64,000 nucleotides of DNA from NCBI RefSeq assembly GCF_913775425.1, contig NZ_CAJYIS010000011.1, forward strand, positions 1 to 64,000, written 5' to 3'. The position numbers were made by a program, and so were the translations under genes. The stretch is from an uncultured Enterococcus sp. Its GTDB lineage: Bacteria; Bacillota; Bacilli; Lactobacillales; Enterococcaceae. Of the stretch, positions 51,797-61,337 are shown piece by piece (the first letter of the stretch is position 1; each line of letters starts with the position of its first letter). The notes under the pieces were generated by a model. The model was not told where the DNA came from. It ran no database searches and saw only the letters and a list, made by a program, of their open reading frames with translations.

Positions 51797-53574
51797 TGGA
51801 AAAACAATCAGAATGGTCCAAATCCTTGCCTTTGAAAGAACAGCTAACAATCATTAAACGAATGCTCAAATTTACCAAAGCGTACCGTAAGACATATGTG
51901 ATTGCGATTGGCTTTTCTTTAGCCTTAGCGATCGTCAATATTTTGATGCCAAAGGTCTTGCAATATTTGATTGACAATTATTTGACGACTAAATCAGCGA
52001 CCACGCAAATTATTCTCTTTTTTGGTGTGTTGTATCTTTTCGGAACACTTTTAAAAGCCATTATTTGGTTTTTTCAAAGTTATTTGTATTCGATGGCCTC
52101 GTTAAAAACGTTACAACATGTACGTCTCACACTATTTAAAAAGTTACACACACTTGGTATGCGGTACTTTGATCAAACACCGGCGGGATCGATTGTATCG
52201 CGAGTATCAAACGATACAGAATCGCTTAATGAATTTTGGTACGTCTTTTTAACGGTCATTACGGGCGTATTTGCCGTCGTGTCCTCATTCATCGCGATGT
52301 TCCAGATCAATGCTAAAATTGCGTGTATCAATTTATTATTTTTGCCGATCTTATTATTTGTCATTTGGTATTACCAAAAATACAGCTCGAAGATCTATCG
52401 CCAAATGCGTGAACGCTTGAGTCAGTTAAATACCAAGTTGAATGAATCGATCTCTGGGATGAGTATTATCCAACAATTTCGACAAGAAGAACGTTTGAAT
52501 CGTGAATTTGAAGCGACAAATAACGATTATTTGGCTACCCGTTTTGCGATGATTCGCACAAATTCTTTGCTTTTGGCGCCAATTATTAATTTATTATATG
52601 CTCTAGCAGTAGCAGTTTCTTTAAGTTTATTTGGGATCGACGCGATGCACTCACCGATTGAAGTTGGCCTGATCTATGCCTTTACTACGTACGTATCGAG
52701 CTTTTTTAATCCGATGACGCAAATGATGGACTCCTTAAGTGTCTTTACAGATGGAATCGTAGCGAGTAGTCGGATTTTGACGATATTGGATCATGAAGAA
52801 GCAACACCACAACCTTATGCACAAGCCGATGCTACCGTGACACAAGGGAAAATCGAATTTCGCCACGTGACGTTTTCTTATGACGGGCAACATCCAGTAC
52901 TAAAAGATATTTCGTTTATTGCTTATCCAGGACAAACGGTAGCCTTAGTCGGGCATACTGGTAGCGGAAAAAGTTCGATCATTAATGTATTGATGCGTTT
53001 TTATGAATTTGGTGAAGGACAAGTCTTGATCGATGACCGTGATATTCGAGAATTTCCGTTAGCTGAGCTGCGTGAAAAATTAGGATTAGTACTTCAAGAC
53101 GCTTTTCTATTTTATGGGGATATTAGTGACAATATTCGTCTGATGAATCCAAATATCACGCAATTTGAAGTCGAAGAAGCAGCTCGATTTGTTCAAGCGG
53201 ATGCGTTTATCCAAAAATTACCAGGCGGATATCATGCTAAAGTAATTGAACGCGGTGCGGGATATTCTAGCGGGCAACGCCAATTGATTTCATTTGCACG
53301 TACGATTGTAACGCAACCGAAAATTTTGATTTTAGATGAGGCAACCGCTAATATCGATACCGAAACAGAAGGATTTATTCAGGAAGGCTTGCAAAATATG
53401 CGCCGTGGTCGTACAACGATTGCAATCGCCCATCGGTTGTCGACCATCAAAGATGCGGATTTAATTCTTGTATTGGATCATGGAAACATTGTAGAACGTG
53501 GAACACATGAACAATTGATCGAACAAATGGGGCTTTATGCTGACATGTATGCTTTACAAAGTGCAGAAGTCTAA
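51796..53574 (+). CDS. ABC exporter half-transporter (permease-ATPase), second of pair
   Basis: VGHTGSGKSSIINVLMRFY, YSSGQRQLISFARTI, ILDEATANIDTETE; overlaps previous gene. Confidence 0.93.
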   Translation: MEKQSEWSKSLPLKEQLTIIKRMLKFTKAYRKTYVIAIGFSLALAIVNILMPKVLQYLIDNYLTTKSATTQIILFFGVLYLFGTLLKAIIWFFQSYLYSMASLKTLQHVRLTLFKKLHTLGMRYFDQTPAGSIVSRVSNDTESLNEFWYVFLTVITGVFAVVSSFIAMFQINAKIACINLLFLPILLFVIWYYQKYSSKIYRQMRERLSQLNTKLNESISGMSIIQQFRQEERLNREFEATNNDYLATRFAMIRTNSLLLAPIINLLYALAVAVSLSLFGIDAMHSPIEVGLIYAFTTYVSSFFNPMTQMMDSLSVFTDGIVASSRILTILDHEEATPQPYAQADATVTQGKIEFRHVTFSYDGQHPVLKDISFIAYPGQTVALVGHTGSGKSSIINVLMRFYEFGEGQVLIDDRDIREFPLAELREKLGLVLQDAFLFYGDISDNIRLMNPNITQFEVEEAARFVQADAFIQKLPGGYHAKVIERGAGYSSGQRQLISFARTIVTQPKILILDEATANIDTETEGFIQEGLQNMRRGRTTIAIAHRLSTIKDADLILVLDHGNIVERGTHEQLIEQMGLYADMYALQSAEV

Positions 53575-53578
53575 AAAG

Positions 53579-53691
53579 AGGTGCTGATAGAAGTTTACAG
53601 CTTAAAAAAATAAGCCGAAACATTCCGATAATAGCTTCAACTATATCGGTAATGATTTAGCTTATTTTTGAAGGAATCACTTCTGGAGTAG
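53579..53691 (+). repeat. Dispersed palindromic intergenic element, copy C
   Basis: GGTGCTGATAGAAGT...; core AATAAGCCGAAACATTCCGATAATAG-CTTCAA-CTATATCGGTAATGATTTAGCTTATT; CACTTCTG. Confidence 0.75.
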
Positions 53692-53705
53692 TATTTGTTT
53701 AGTGC

Positions 53706-53748
53706 AAAATGGGGTGTGACAGACATTTGTCACACCCCATTTTTTTTA
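53706..53748. terminator. Bidirectional terminator at ABC/gpx junction
   Basis: AAAATGGGGTGTGACA...TGTCACACCCCATTTT. Confidence 0.9.
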
Positions 53749-54219
53749 TAAAATTGCTTCGATATCAGTAGTTGCATCTAATGGGGATGTTTTTGGACCA
53801 TAGCGTTTAATGACATGTCCTTCTTTATCGACTAAAAATTTTGTAAAATTCCATTTGATGGCATCAGACAGCAAACCACCTTGAGCCTCTTTTAAATACG
53901 TAAATAAAGGATGGGCTTCTTTTCCATTTACGGCGATGATTTCATGCATTGGAAAACTTACTCCATAAGAAAGACGACAGCTTTCAGCAGCCTTTTGTCC
54001 ATCACTGACTTCTTGATGGAATTGATTTGAAGGAAAGCCGAGAACGACAAATCCTTGGTCTTGGTATTTTTTATAAAGTGCTTCAAGATCAGAAAATTGT
54101 CCTCTTAAGCCGCATTTTGTTGCTGTATTGACGATCATCATCGCTTGTCCTTTATAGCGTTCAAGCGTGTAAGCATTACCCGATTCATCTACTACTTCAA
54201 TATCATAAATTGTTGTCAT
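53746..54219 (-). CDS. Glutathione peroxidase-family protein
   Basis: MIVNTATKCGLRGQFSDLEALYKKYQDQGFVVLGFPSNQF; WNFTKFLVDKEG. Confidence 0.95.
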   Translation of the reverse strand: MTTIYDIEVVDESGNAYTLERYKGQAMMIVNTATKCGLRGQFSDLEALYKKYQDQGFVVLGFPSNQFHQEVSDGQKAAESCRLSYGVSFPMHEIIAVNGKEAHPLFTYLKEAQGGLLSDAIKWNFTKFLVDKEGHVIKRYGPKTSPLDATTDIEAIL

Positions 54220-54286
54220 ATTATACCCTCCAATATGAAATCAGTACAACTTTAGTATACACAAAAAGCGAACAAATACCCACGAA

Positions 54287-55684
54287 TTAAGCCAGTTCGA
54301 CTTCTTCTTTTTGATCTAGTACCGCTTTAGAACGCCACACTCCAGAGCGCCAACGATAGATCATCAATAGGCTACGTAATAATTCATCGATCGCATAGGC
54401 AATCCATACGCCAACAAGACCCCAACCGATAGGGATAGCTAACAGATAAGAAAACGGCAGGCTGATGATCCATAAGACGATTAAACTACACACTAGTGGA
54501 TATTTGACATCACCGCTTGCATTTAAGGATCCAACTAAGATCATATTGACCGAACGAACAGCTTCTAATAAGATTTCAACTAAAAAGACTTGCTTGGCAA
54601 TCGCAATGACGGTTTCATCTGTGGTAAAGATCCCCATGATAGGCTCGATAAAAATGTAAGTCAGAATACAAATCAATACACTTGCACTCACACCAAGAAT
54701 CATGGAGCGCATGCCTCTAGTATACGCACGATCAAATTCTTTTGCCCCTACATGACGACCGATCATAATCTGATTTCCTTGACTTAAAGCTGCAGCAATC
54801 AAATAGACGAATTGTGAAATGGCCGTAATATATGATTTGGCGATCAGTACACTTGCCCCTAAAGAAGCCACGATCATAGTTACGACGACTTGAGCCCCTT
54901 GATACGATAATGATTCGCCTGAAGAAGGAAGACCATAAGTTAAGATTTGTTTCATACGCTTAAAGGAGAAGCGTTTAAGGGACAATTCCGTCAACGAATA
55001 ATAAATATGTTTCTTCAATAATACAACAGCAATGATCAACCCGATACCATTACCAAAAACACTAGACCACGCTAATCCTGCTACGCCAAAACTTGGTAGA
55101 CCAAAGGGACCATAAAGAGCAAAGTAATTGCCAATAACGGCCAAGATACTGGCTGTCATAGGGATTAAAAGAGCTGGTTTGGTATAGCCATGTGTACGTA
55201 AAATCGCGATAATCACAGCTGACAACGCTGAAATCACTAAACTACCTCCAAAAATCTGCAAATAACTTTTTCCAATGGCAATCAGATCAGGTGTGAGGTT
55301 CATGATGTGCAGTAACGGACTAGAAAGACTGATAAACGTTACACTGATTATCAGACCGATCAAAAAGGCACTAAATAAACTTGTATTGATGACTTCTTTA
55401 ATTTCATGGTTACGTCTAGCACCAAGAAGCTGTGCAATAATGATTTGGGTACCCACTGTAACAAAACCATAAATAAAAATCGATAAATTCAACAATTGAT
55501 TGGCAGCACCAATCGAGGCAACAGCGGGTTCAGAATAATGTGAGATCATCCAAACATTGACATTTCCAATGACCACACGTAAGAAAAATTCAATAAAAAT
55601 CGGCCAACTTAAAAACAATAATTCAGAATCAGATGGGGTAAGGCGAAATAATTTGGTCACAATAGGTTCCTTTCTTTTGAACAC
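54287..55684 (-). CDS. MATE-family efflux transporter
   Basis: Twelve-TM architecture, SIGAANQLLNL, GNQIMIGRHVGA. Confidence 0.9.
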   Translation of the reverse strand: MFKRKEPIVTKLFRLTPSDSELLFLSWPIFIEFFLRVVIGNVNVWMISHYSEPAVASIGAANQLLNLSIFIYGFVTVGTQIIIAQLLGARRNHEIKEVINTSLFSAFLIGLIISVTFISLSSPLLHIMNLTPDLIAIGKSYLQIFGGSLVISALSAVIIAILRTHGYTKPALLIPMTASILAVIGNYFALYGPFGLPSFGVAGLAWSSVFGNGIGLIIAVVLLKKHIYYSLTELSLKRFSFKRMKQILTYGLPSSGESLSYQGAQVVVTMIVASLGASVLIAKSYITAISQFVYLIAAALSQGNQIMIGRHVGAKEFDRAYTRGMRSMILGVSASVLICILTYIFIEPIMGIFTTDETVIAIAKQVFLVEILLEAVRSVNMILVGSLNASGDVKYPLVCSLIVLWIISLPFSYLLAIPIGWGLVGVWIAYAIDELLRSLLMIYRWRSGVWRSKAVLDQKEEVELA

Positions 55685-55859
55685 GACTTAGCAACAACTT
55701 CTTGAAAAGTTTACTCCACCAAATTAGAAAGTCAAGTTCTATGAAGAAACTCCAATAAAAAAAGAACACTTGCTTTTTTTTAAAATTCAAAGCAAAATAG
55801 TCGACAGAGTGTCTAGAAAAAAGTAAAGTTTAGACAGTGAGAAAACGGAGGGAAAAATT

Positions 55860-56771
55860 ATGTATGATGTAGTAATAATCGGAGCAGGACCTGCAGGGAT
55901 GACCGCAGCGCTTTACGCTTCTAGAGCAAATTTAAATGTCGTAATGATCGAGCGTGGAGCCCCTGGTGGTCAAATGAACAATACGGCCGAAGTCGAAAAC
56001 TATCCAGGATTTGATTCTATTCAAGGACCAGATTTAGCAAATAAAATGTATGAAAATACGGAGCGCTTTGGAACTAAAAATGCGTATGGCATCGTTAAAG
56101 GAATCAAAGATCAAGGCGATTACAAAGAAGTGATCACAGATGATGAAACTTATCAGGCAAAAACTGTGATTATTGCGACAGGCTGTGATCATCGTAAATT
56201 AGGTGTTCTGGGTGAAGACGAGTATGCAGGCCGTGGGGTATCGTATTGTGCTGTCTGTGATGGTGCATTTTTCCGCAACAAAAAATTAGTGGTTGTTGGT
56301 GGCGGCGATTCAGCAGTCGAAGAAGCGATCTATTTGACACGTTTTGCTAAGGAAGTTGTCATTATCCACCGTCGTGATGAACTACGTGCCCAACAAATCA
56401 TTCAAGAACGCGCATTTGCGAATGAAAAAATCTCATTTATTTGGGATACTGTCGTAGAAGAGATCACAGGAAACGATATGGTCGTGCAAAGCGTGAAAAC
56501 ACGTAACGTGAAGACTGATGAAGTCAAAGAAGAAGCAGCAGATGGTGTGTTTATCTATGTCGGACTAGATCCTCTGACAGAGCCATTCCAAAATACTGGG
56601 ATTTTAAATGAAGAAGGTTGGATCGTAACAGATAATAACATGCAAACGAAAGTTCCAGGCGTCTTTGCAGTCGGGGATGCGCGTGAAAAAGAATTGCGTC
56701 AAATCACAACAGCAGTCGGTGAAGGAAGTATCGCAGGCCAAAACGTATATAATTATATCGAATCATTGTAA
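55860..56771 (+). CDS. trxB: Thioredoxin-disulfide reductase
   Basis: VVIIGAGPAGMTAALYASRA; SYCAVCDGAFF; GGGDSAVEEA; VGDAREKELRQITTAVGEG. Confidence 0.97.
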   Translation: MYDVVIIGAGPAGMTAALYASRANLNVVMIERGAPGGQMNNTAEVENYPGFDSIQGPDLANKMYENTERFGTKNAYGIVKGIKDQGDYKEVITDDETYQAKTVIIATGCDHRKLGVLGEDEYAGRGVSYCAVCDGAFFRNKKLVVVGGGDSAVEEAIYLTRFAKEVVIIHRRDELRAQQIIQERAFANEKISFIWDTVVEEITGNDMVVQSVKTRNVKTDEVKEEAADGVFIYVGLDPLTEPFQNTGILNEEGWIVTDNNMQTKVPGVFAVGDAREKELRQITTAVGEGSIAGQNVYNYIESL

Positions 56772-56799
56772 AAGATGCGCTTAGGCGCATCTTTTTTTT
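56770..56799 (+). terminator. Intrinsic terminator after trxB
   Basis: AAAAGATGCGC-TTAG-GCGCATCTTTTTTTT. Confidence 0.88.
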
Positions 56800-56861
56800 C
56801 TAGGCGTCCTATGTAATTAATGATATACTTAAAATGAATGAATGATGAAAGGGTGTTCTTT

Positions 56862-58586
56862 ATGTCTTGGAAAGAAGTTTTTGAGCAATGGAAAAAAGAA
56901 GAAACATTGGATTCTTCTTTAAAATCAGAATTAGAAAAATTGGAGCAAGATCCTGCCGCACTAGAAGATGCTTTTTATACGCAATTAGAGTTTGGAACAG
57001 CAGGAATGCGCGGTTTATTAGGTCCTGGGATTAACCGAATGAACATCTATACCGTACGTCAAGCAACTGAAGGATTGGCACGATTTATGGATACACAAGA
57101 TCCTGAAACTAAAAAACGTGGTGTGGCGATTGCATATGACTCACGTCATTTTTCAGAAACATTCGCGATGGAAGCTGCACGTACATTAGCTAAACACGAT
57201 ATTCCTTCATTTGTATTTGAAGGGTTGCGTCCAACGCCAGAATTATCATTTGCTGTACGTCATTTACATGCTTTTACTGGAATCATGATTACCGCTTCGC
57301 ATAATCCAGCAGCATACAATGGCTATAAGGTCTACGGTGAAGACGGTGGTCAAATGCCACCAGCAGATGCAGATGCATTGACTGGATTCGTACGTGAGAT
57401 TGAAAATCCACTAGAGATCCCCGTATTATCTGAAGCTGAGATTCATACAAGTGGCTTGATCTCAATTATTGGTGAAGAAGTCGATCATGCGTATTTAGAG
57501 CGTATTAAAGAAGTGACGATCAATCATGCACTAGTTGAAGAAATGGGTAAAGAATTAAAATTAGTCTATACGCCATTACACGGGACAGGTCGTATGCTAG
57601 GTGAGCGTGCGTTGAAACAAGCAGGATTTGAAAAATTTGTGATCGAACCAAATCAAGGGATTCCTGATCCAGACTTTTCAACAGTGAAATCACCAAATCC
57701 TGAAGAAGCAGGAGCATTTGAGTATGCGATGACACTAGGGAAAAAAGAAGAAGCTGATCTTTTGATCGCGACAGATCCAGATGCAGACCGTTTAGGCGCA
57801 GCTGTCCGTTTGCCAAATGGTGACTACCAAGTGTTGACTGGAAATCAAATCGGAGCAATCATGATCCACTATATTTTAGAGGCGCATAAACAAGCCAATA
57901 CGCTACCAGAAAACGCGGCTGTCTTAAAATCAATCGTATCAAGTGAATTGCCAACAGCGATTGCTAAAAGCTATGGCGTTACGATGATGAACGTGTTGAC
58001 TGGGTTTAAATTCATTGCAGAAAAAATCGAACAATTTGAAGAAGACCATTCACATACTTTCATGTTTGGGTTTGAAGAAAGCTATGGCTATCTTGTAAAA
58101 TCTTTTGTTCGTGACAAAGATGCAATTCAAGCGCTTGTTTTATTGGCTGAGATTGCCGCATATTATAAAAAAGCAGGAAAAACATTATACGATGCATTAC
58201 AAGAAATTTTCGAAACCTATGGCTATTATGCTGAAAAAACGATTTCTGTAACGATGAGTGGTCAAGAAGGTGCAGCAAAAATCGCTGCTTTAATGACGCG
58301 TTTTCGTGAACAAGCACCGACTGCATTTGCGGGTATCGATGTAGCCGTTGCTGAAGATTTTCAAGCAGGCACGATCACAAATCTAAATACAAATGAAACA
58401 AGTGAAATGACAACACCAGCATCTAATGTATTAAAATACCAATTGGTAGACGATAGTTGGATTGCAGTACGTCCTTCAGGAACGGAACCAAAAATCAAAT
58501 TTTACATTGGTGTTAAAGCAGATACTAAAGAAGCAGCGGATCAAAAAATCAATGATTTAGAAGCAGCGATTAATGCTTTAGCATAA
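56862..58586 (+). CDS. pgcA: Phospho-sugar mutase (alpha-phosphoglucomutase)
   Basis: TASHNPAAYNGYKVYGEDGGQ; DPDADRLGAA; RPSGTEPKIKFY; start 56862. Confidence 0.92.
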   Translation: MSWKEVFEQWKKEETLDSSLKSELEKLEQDPAALEDAFYTQLEFGTAGMRGLLGPGINRMNIYTVRQATEGLARFMDTQDPETKKRGVAIAYDSRHFSETFAMEAARTLAKHDIPSFVFEGLRPTPELSFAVRHLHAFTGIMITASHNPAAYNGYKVYGEDGGQMPPADADALTGFVREIENPLEIPVLSEAEIHTSGLISIIGEEVDHAYLERIKEVTINHALVEEMGKELKLVYTPLHGTGRMLGERALKQAGFEKFVIEPNQGIPDPDFSTVKSPNPEEAGAFEYAMTLGKKEEADLLIATDPDADRLGAAVRLPNGDYQVLTGNQIGAIMIHYILEAHKQANTLPENAAVLKSIVSSELPTAIAKSYGVTMMNVLTGFKFIAEKIEQFEEDHSHTFMFGFEESYGYLVKSFVRDKDAIQALVLLAEIAAYYKKAGKTLYDALQEIFETYGYYAEKTISVTMSGQEGAAKIAALMTRFREQAPTAFAGIDVAVAEDFQAGTITNLNTNETSEMTTPASNVLKYQLVDDSWIAVRPSGTEPKIKFYIGVKADTKEAADQKINDLEAAINALA

Positions 58587-58594
58587 ATGAATGA

Positions 58595-58625
58595 AAACTA
58601 GGATGTTCTTGGTCCTAGTTTTTTC
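58595..58625 (+). terminator. Intrinsic terminator after phosphoglucomutase gene
   Basis: AAAACTAGGA...TCCTAGTTTTTT. Confidence 0.8.
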
Positions 58626-58647
58626 TATCGAATAAAGTAGGTGAATT

Positions 58648-58950
58648 ATGGAAACTTCAGCAAATGAACTCGAACAAGTAGTCCAATTATTTAAAGTATT
58701 GAGTGATCGTAATCGCTTGAAAATTTTATTGTTTTTACAAACGGGTGAGAAAAATGTGACCACGATTGCTCAAGAAATGGATATGGAACAGTCTGCCGTG
58801 TCTCATCAATTGCGCTTACTGCGAGATAAACATATTGTAAAAACTAGACGCGAAGGAAAGGCGATTTTATATAGTTTAGATGATCATCACGTAGTCGAAG
58901 TGTTGACGAAGACCTTTGAACATGTTCATCATCAATCAAGCTTCTTTTGA
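58648..58950 (+). CDS. ArsR/SmtB-family metalloregulator, CzrA-like
   Basis: LFKVLSDRNRLKILLFL, MEQSAVSHQLRLLRDKHIVKTRREGKAILYSL; C-terminal D-x-H-x10-H-x2-H spacing. Confidence 0.88.
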   Translation: METSANELEQVVQLFKVLSDRNRLKILLFLQTGEKNVTTIAQEMDMEQSAVSHQLRLLRDKHIVKTRREGKAILYSLDDHHVVEVLTKTFEHVHHQSSFF

Positions 58951-59051
58951 TGGATTTTCAGAAAATCCTAGTTTTTGTGGTCGCTTTTTGTTATGCTAAT
59001 GGAAATTATTAGAAAACAATGAAAGAGATTTCTTTCAGAAAAGGAGTTTAT

Positions 59052-60320
59052 ATGGAAGACAAGCCACTAAATATTGCGATTTTAGGACTAGGATCTGTAG
59101 GGGGAAAGGTCGTTGAATTGCTCGCGCATCATCAAAAAAAGATGGTAGATCAAACAGGTAGAAAGATTCAAATCAAAACAGCATTGGTTCGCTCAGTAAC
59201 ACAATCTGATAAACGTTCAATTGCACAGCGTTATGGCATCGAGTTAACAGAGTCGATTGAAACAATCACAAACGATCCAGAGATTGAGCTCGTAATTGAA
59301 TTACTTGGTCGTATCCATCCTGCAAAAGAATATATCGAAGCGTGTTTGATGAAGCAAAAGAGCGTGATCACTGCAAATAAAGATCTGGTTGCTTCTCATG
59401 GCGCATCATTAAATGACCTTGCGCAAACTTATAATGTCGCTTTACTCTATGAAGCAAGTGTTGGTGGTGGTATTCCAATTATCCAAACGTTACAACAGCA
59501 ATTTGCGTTTGATGAGATTACGAAAATGACGGGTATCTTGAACGGAACCACTAATTTTATTTTAAGTAAGATGCTAGATGAATCACTAAGTTACGAGCAC
59601 GCACTAGCTTTAGCTCAAGAATTGGGATACGCAGAATCGGATCCGTTTAACGATGTTTCGGGAACCGATGCAGCTTATAAAGCGATCGTGTTGGCACAGG
59701 TCGTCTATAAAATCGCCCCTTCACTCGAGCAAGTCGCATTAGAAGGTATCGAAGATCTTTCAAGTGACTATTTAGCGCTTGTCAAACAGTTTGGCTACAA
59801 AGTAAAATTATTGACGACGGTCAAAGCAGTAGCTGATCAAGTCGAACTACAAGTGGCACCAACATTGATTGATACGCAACAATTACTTGCTCAAATTGAT
59901 CAAGAAACCAATGCTTTAGTGATTGAAAGTAAACAGATCGGTCAGACGTTTTTAAGTGGTCCTGGAGCTGGAGCTGCTCCAACAGCTTCTAGCGTATTAG
60001 CAGATCTTTATCACTATCTCACAACACAAACATCTACTTCTTCATCGCTAAAGCCAGCCACACTTGGTAAAAAAACGCCAAAGATATACGGGATTTGCTT
60101 TGAACAACCGACGCAAATCAAGAAATTTACGAATCAACAATTGACGTGGATTGATACGATCGTACATCAAACCGTTGAAACGAAAACGTATATTATGGTA
60201 CGTACGAAGCCGATTTTAGAGGCTGAAAAAACGCAATTATGTACACAAATCGCAGAACTTACTTCATTTAGTAAATGCCTAGAGATATTTGATGCTAAAG
60301 AAAAAGAGGATGGACAATGA
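59052..60320 (+). CDS. hom: Homoserine dehydrogenase
   Basis: IAILGLGSVGGKVVELL; VTANKDLVASHG; GILNGTTNFILSKM; start 59052 after AAGGAG. Confidence 0.95.
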   Translation: MEDKPLNIAILGLGSVGGKVVELLAHHQKKMVDQTGRKIQIKTALVRSVTQSDKRSIAQRYGIELTESIETITNDPEIELVIELLGRIHPAKEYIEACLMKQKSVITANKDLVASHGASLNDLAQTYNVALLYEASVGGGIPIIQTLQQQFAFDEITKMTGILNGTTNFILSKMLDESLSYEHALALAQELGYAESDPFNDVSGTDAAYKAIVLAQVVYKIAPSLEQVALEGIEDLSSDYLALVKQFGYKVKLLTTVKAVADQVELQVAPTLIDTQQLLAQIDQETNALVIESKQIGQTFLSGPGAGAAPTASSVLADLYHYLTTQTSTSSSLKPATLGKKTPKIYGICFEQPTQIKKFTNQQLTWIDTIVHQTVETKTYIMVRTKPILEAEKTQLCTQIAELTSFSKCLEIFDAKEKEDGQ

Positions 60321-61201
60321 AAATAAAAATTCCAGCAACGAGTGCGAATCTTGGACCGGGGTTTGATTCTTGTGGGATCGCCGTCAATCGTTATCTAGAA
60401 ATTACGGTAAAAGAAACTACAGATGCATGGGAAATCGAACACGATCTAGGTCAAGATATTGCAAGTGATCAAGAAAATTTACTGATTCAAACTGCCTTAT
60501 CGGTCACAAAAGACTTAGTTCCACACCGAATTCAGATGACATCGACAATTCCTTTAGCCAGAGGATTGGGAAGTAGCTCTTCTGTGATTGTCGCAGGAAT
60601 TGAATTAGCCAACCAATTAGGACGACTAAATCTTTCGAATCACGAAAAACTTACACTTGCAACTAAAATTGAAGGTCATCCAGATAATGTGGCCCCAGCG
60701 ATTTTCGGTCAATTAGCGATTGCTTCTTATGATGCGACAAGTGGTCAAGTGGACAACGTCACTGCGCCTTTTCCCGAATGTGGAATTGTCGCCTACATTC
60801 CCAAACAAGAGTTATTGACGAAAACGAGCCGTGCAGTATTGCCAGAGACATTTACTTATCAAGAGGCAGTAAAAGCGAGTGCAATTGCAAATGTCATGTT
60901 GGGGGCATTGCTCACTAACGATATAAAACTAGCTGCTAGCATGATGGCAAAAGATCGTTTCCACGAATCCTTTCGTGCAAAAATCGTTCCAGAGTTAGCA
61001 CAATTAAAAAATTTAGCAACAAAAAATGGAGCCTATGGAGCGTTTTTAAGCGGTGCAGGTCCAACAGTATTGTTTTTAACACCAAAAGATCAAGAAGCAC
61101 AATTGATGAACCAATTGGCTCTTTATGCAAAAGATACTGCAGTAATCGAAGCATTAGCGATCGATACTAAAGGGATCCAAGTCGAAAAAACGGGAGTGTG
61201 A
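60317..61201 (+). CDS. thrB: Homoserine kinase
   Basis: KIPATSANLGPGFDSCGIAV; PLARGLGSSSSVIVAG GHMP kinase motif. Confidence 0.96.
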   Translation: MKIKIPATSANLGPGFDSCGIAVNRYLEITVKETTDAWEIEHDLGQDIASDQENLLIQTALSVTKDLVPHRIQMTSTIPLARGLGSSSSVIVAGIELANQLGRLNLSNHEKLTLATKIEGHPDNVAPAIFGQLAIASYDATSGQVDNVTAPFPECGIVAYIPKQELLTKTSRAVLPETFTYQEAVKASAIANVMLGALLTNDIKLAASMMAKDRFHESFRAKIVPELAQLKNLATKNGAYGAFLSGAGPTVLFLTPKDQEAQLMNQLALYAKDTAVIEALAIDTKGIQVEKTGV

Positions 61202-61217
61202 CAAGCGTCACACTCCC
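61192..61217 (+). terminator. Terminator-like hairpin overlapping thrB stop codon
   Basis: GGGAGTGTGAC-AAGC-GTCACACTCCC; weak U tract. Confidence 0.55.
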
Positions 61218-61234
61218 TAAAAGATAGATAAATA

Positions 61235-61329
61235 GTGCATCAGAAGTAGCATTGCCAACAATAAGTCGAATCATTACCGAAATAGGTACTGATTCGACTT
61301 ATTTTTTAGCTATCTACTTTTGGCACAGC
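61235..61329 (+). repeat. Dispersed palindromic intergenic element, copy D
   Basis: GTGCATCAGAAGTAG...CTACTTTTGGCAC; perfect inner arms AATAAGTCGAATCA/TGATTCGACTTATT. Confidence 0.8.
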
Positions 61330-61337
61330 TTTTTGTT

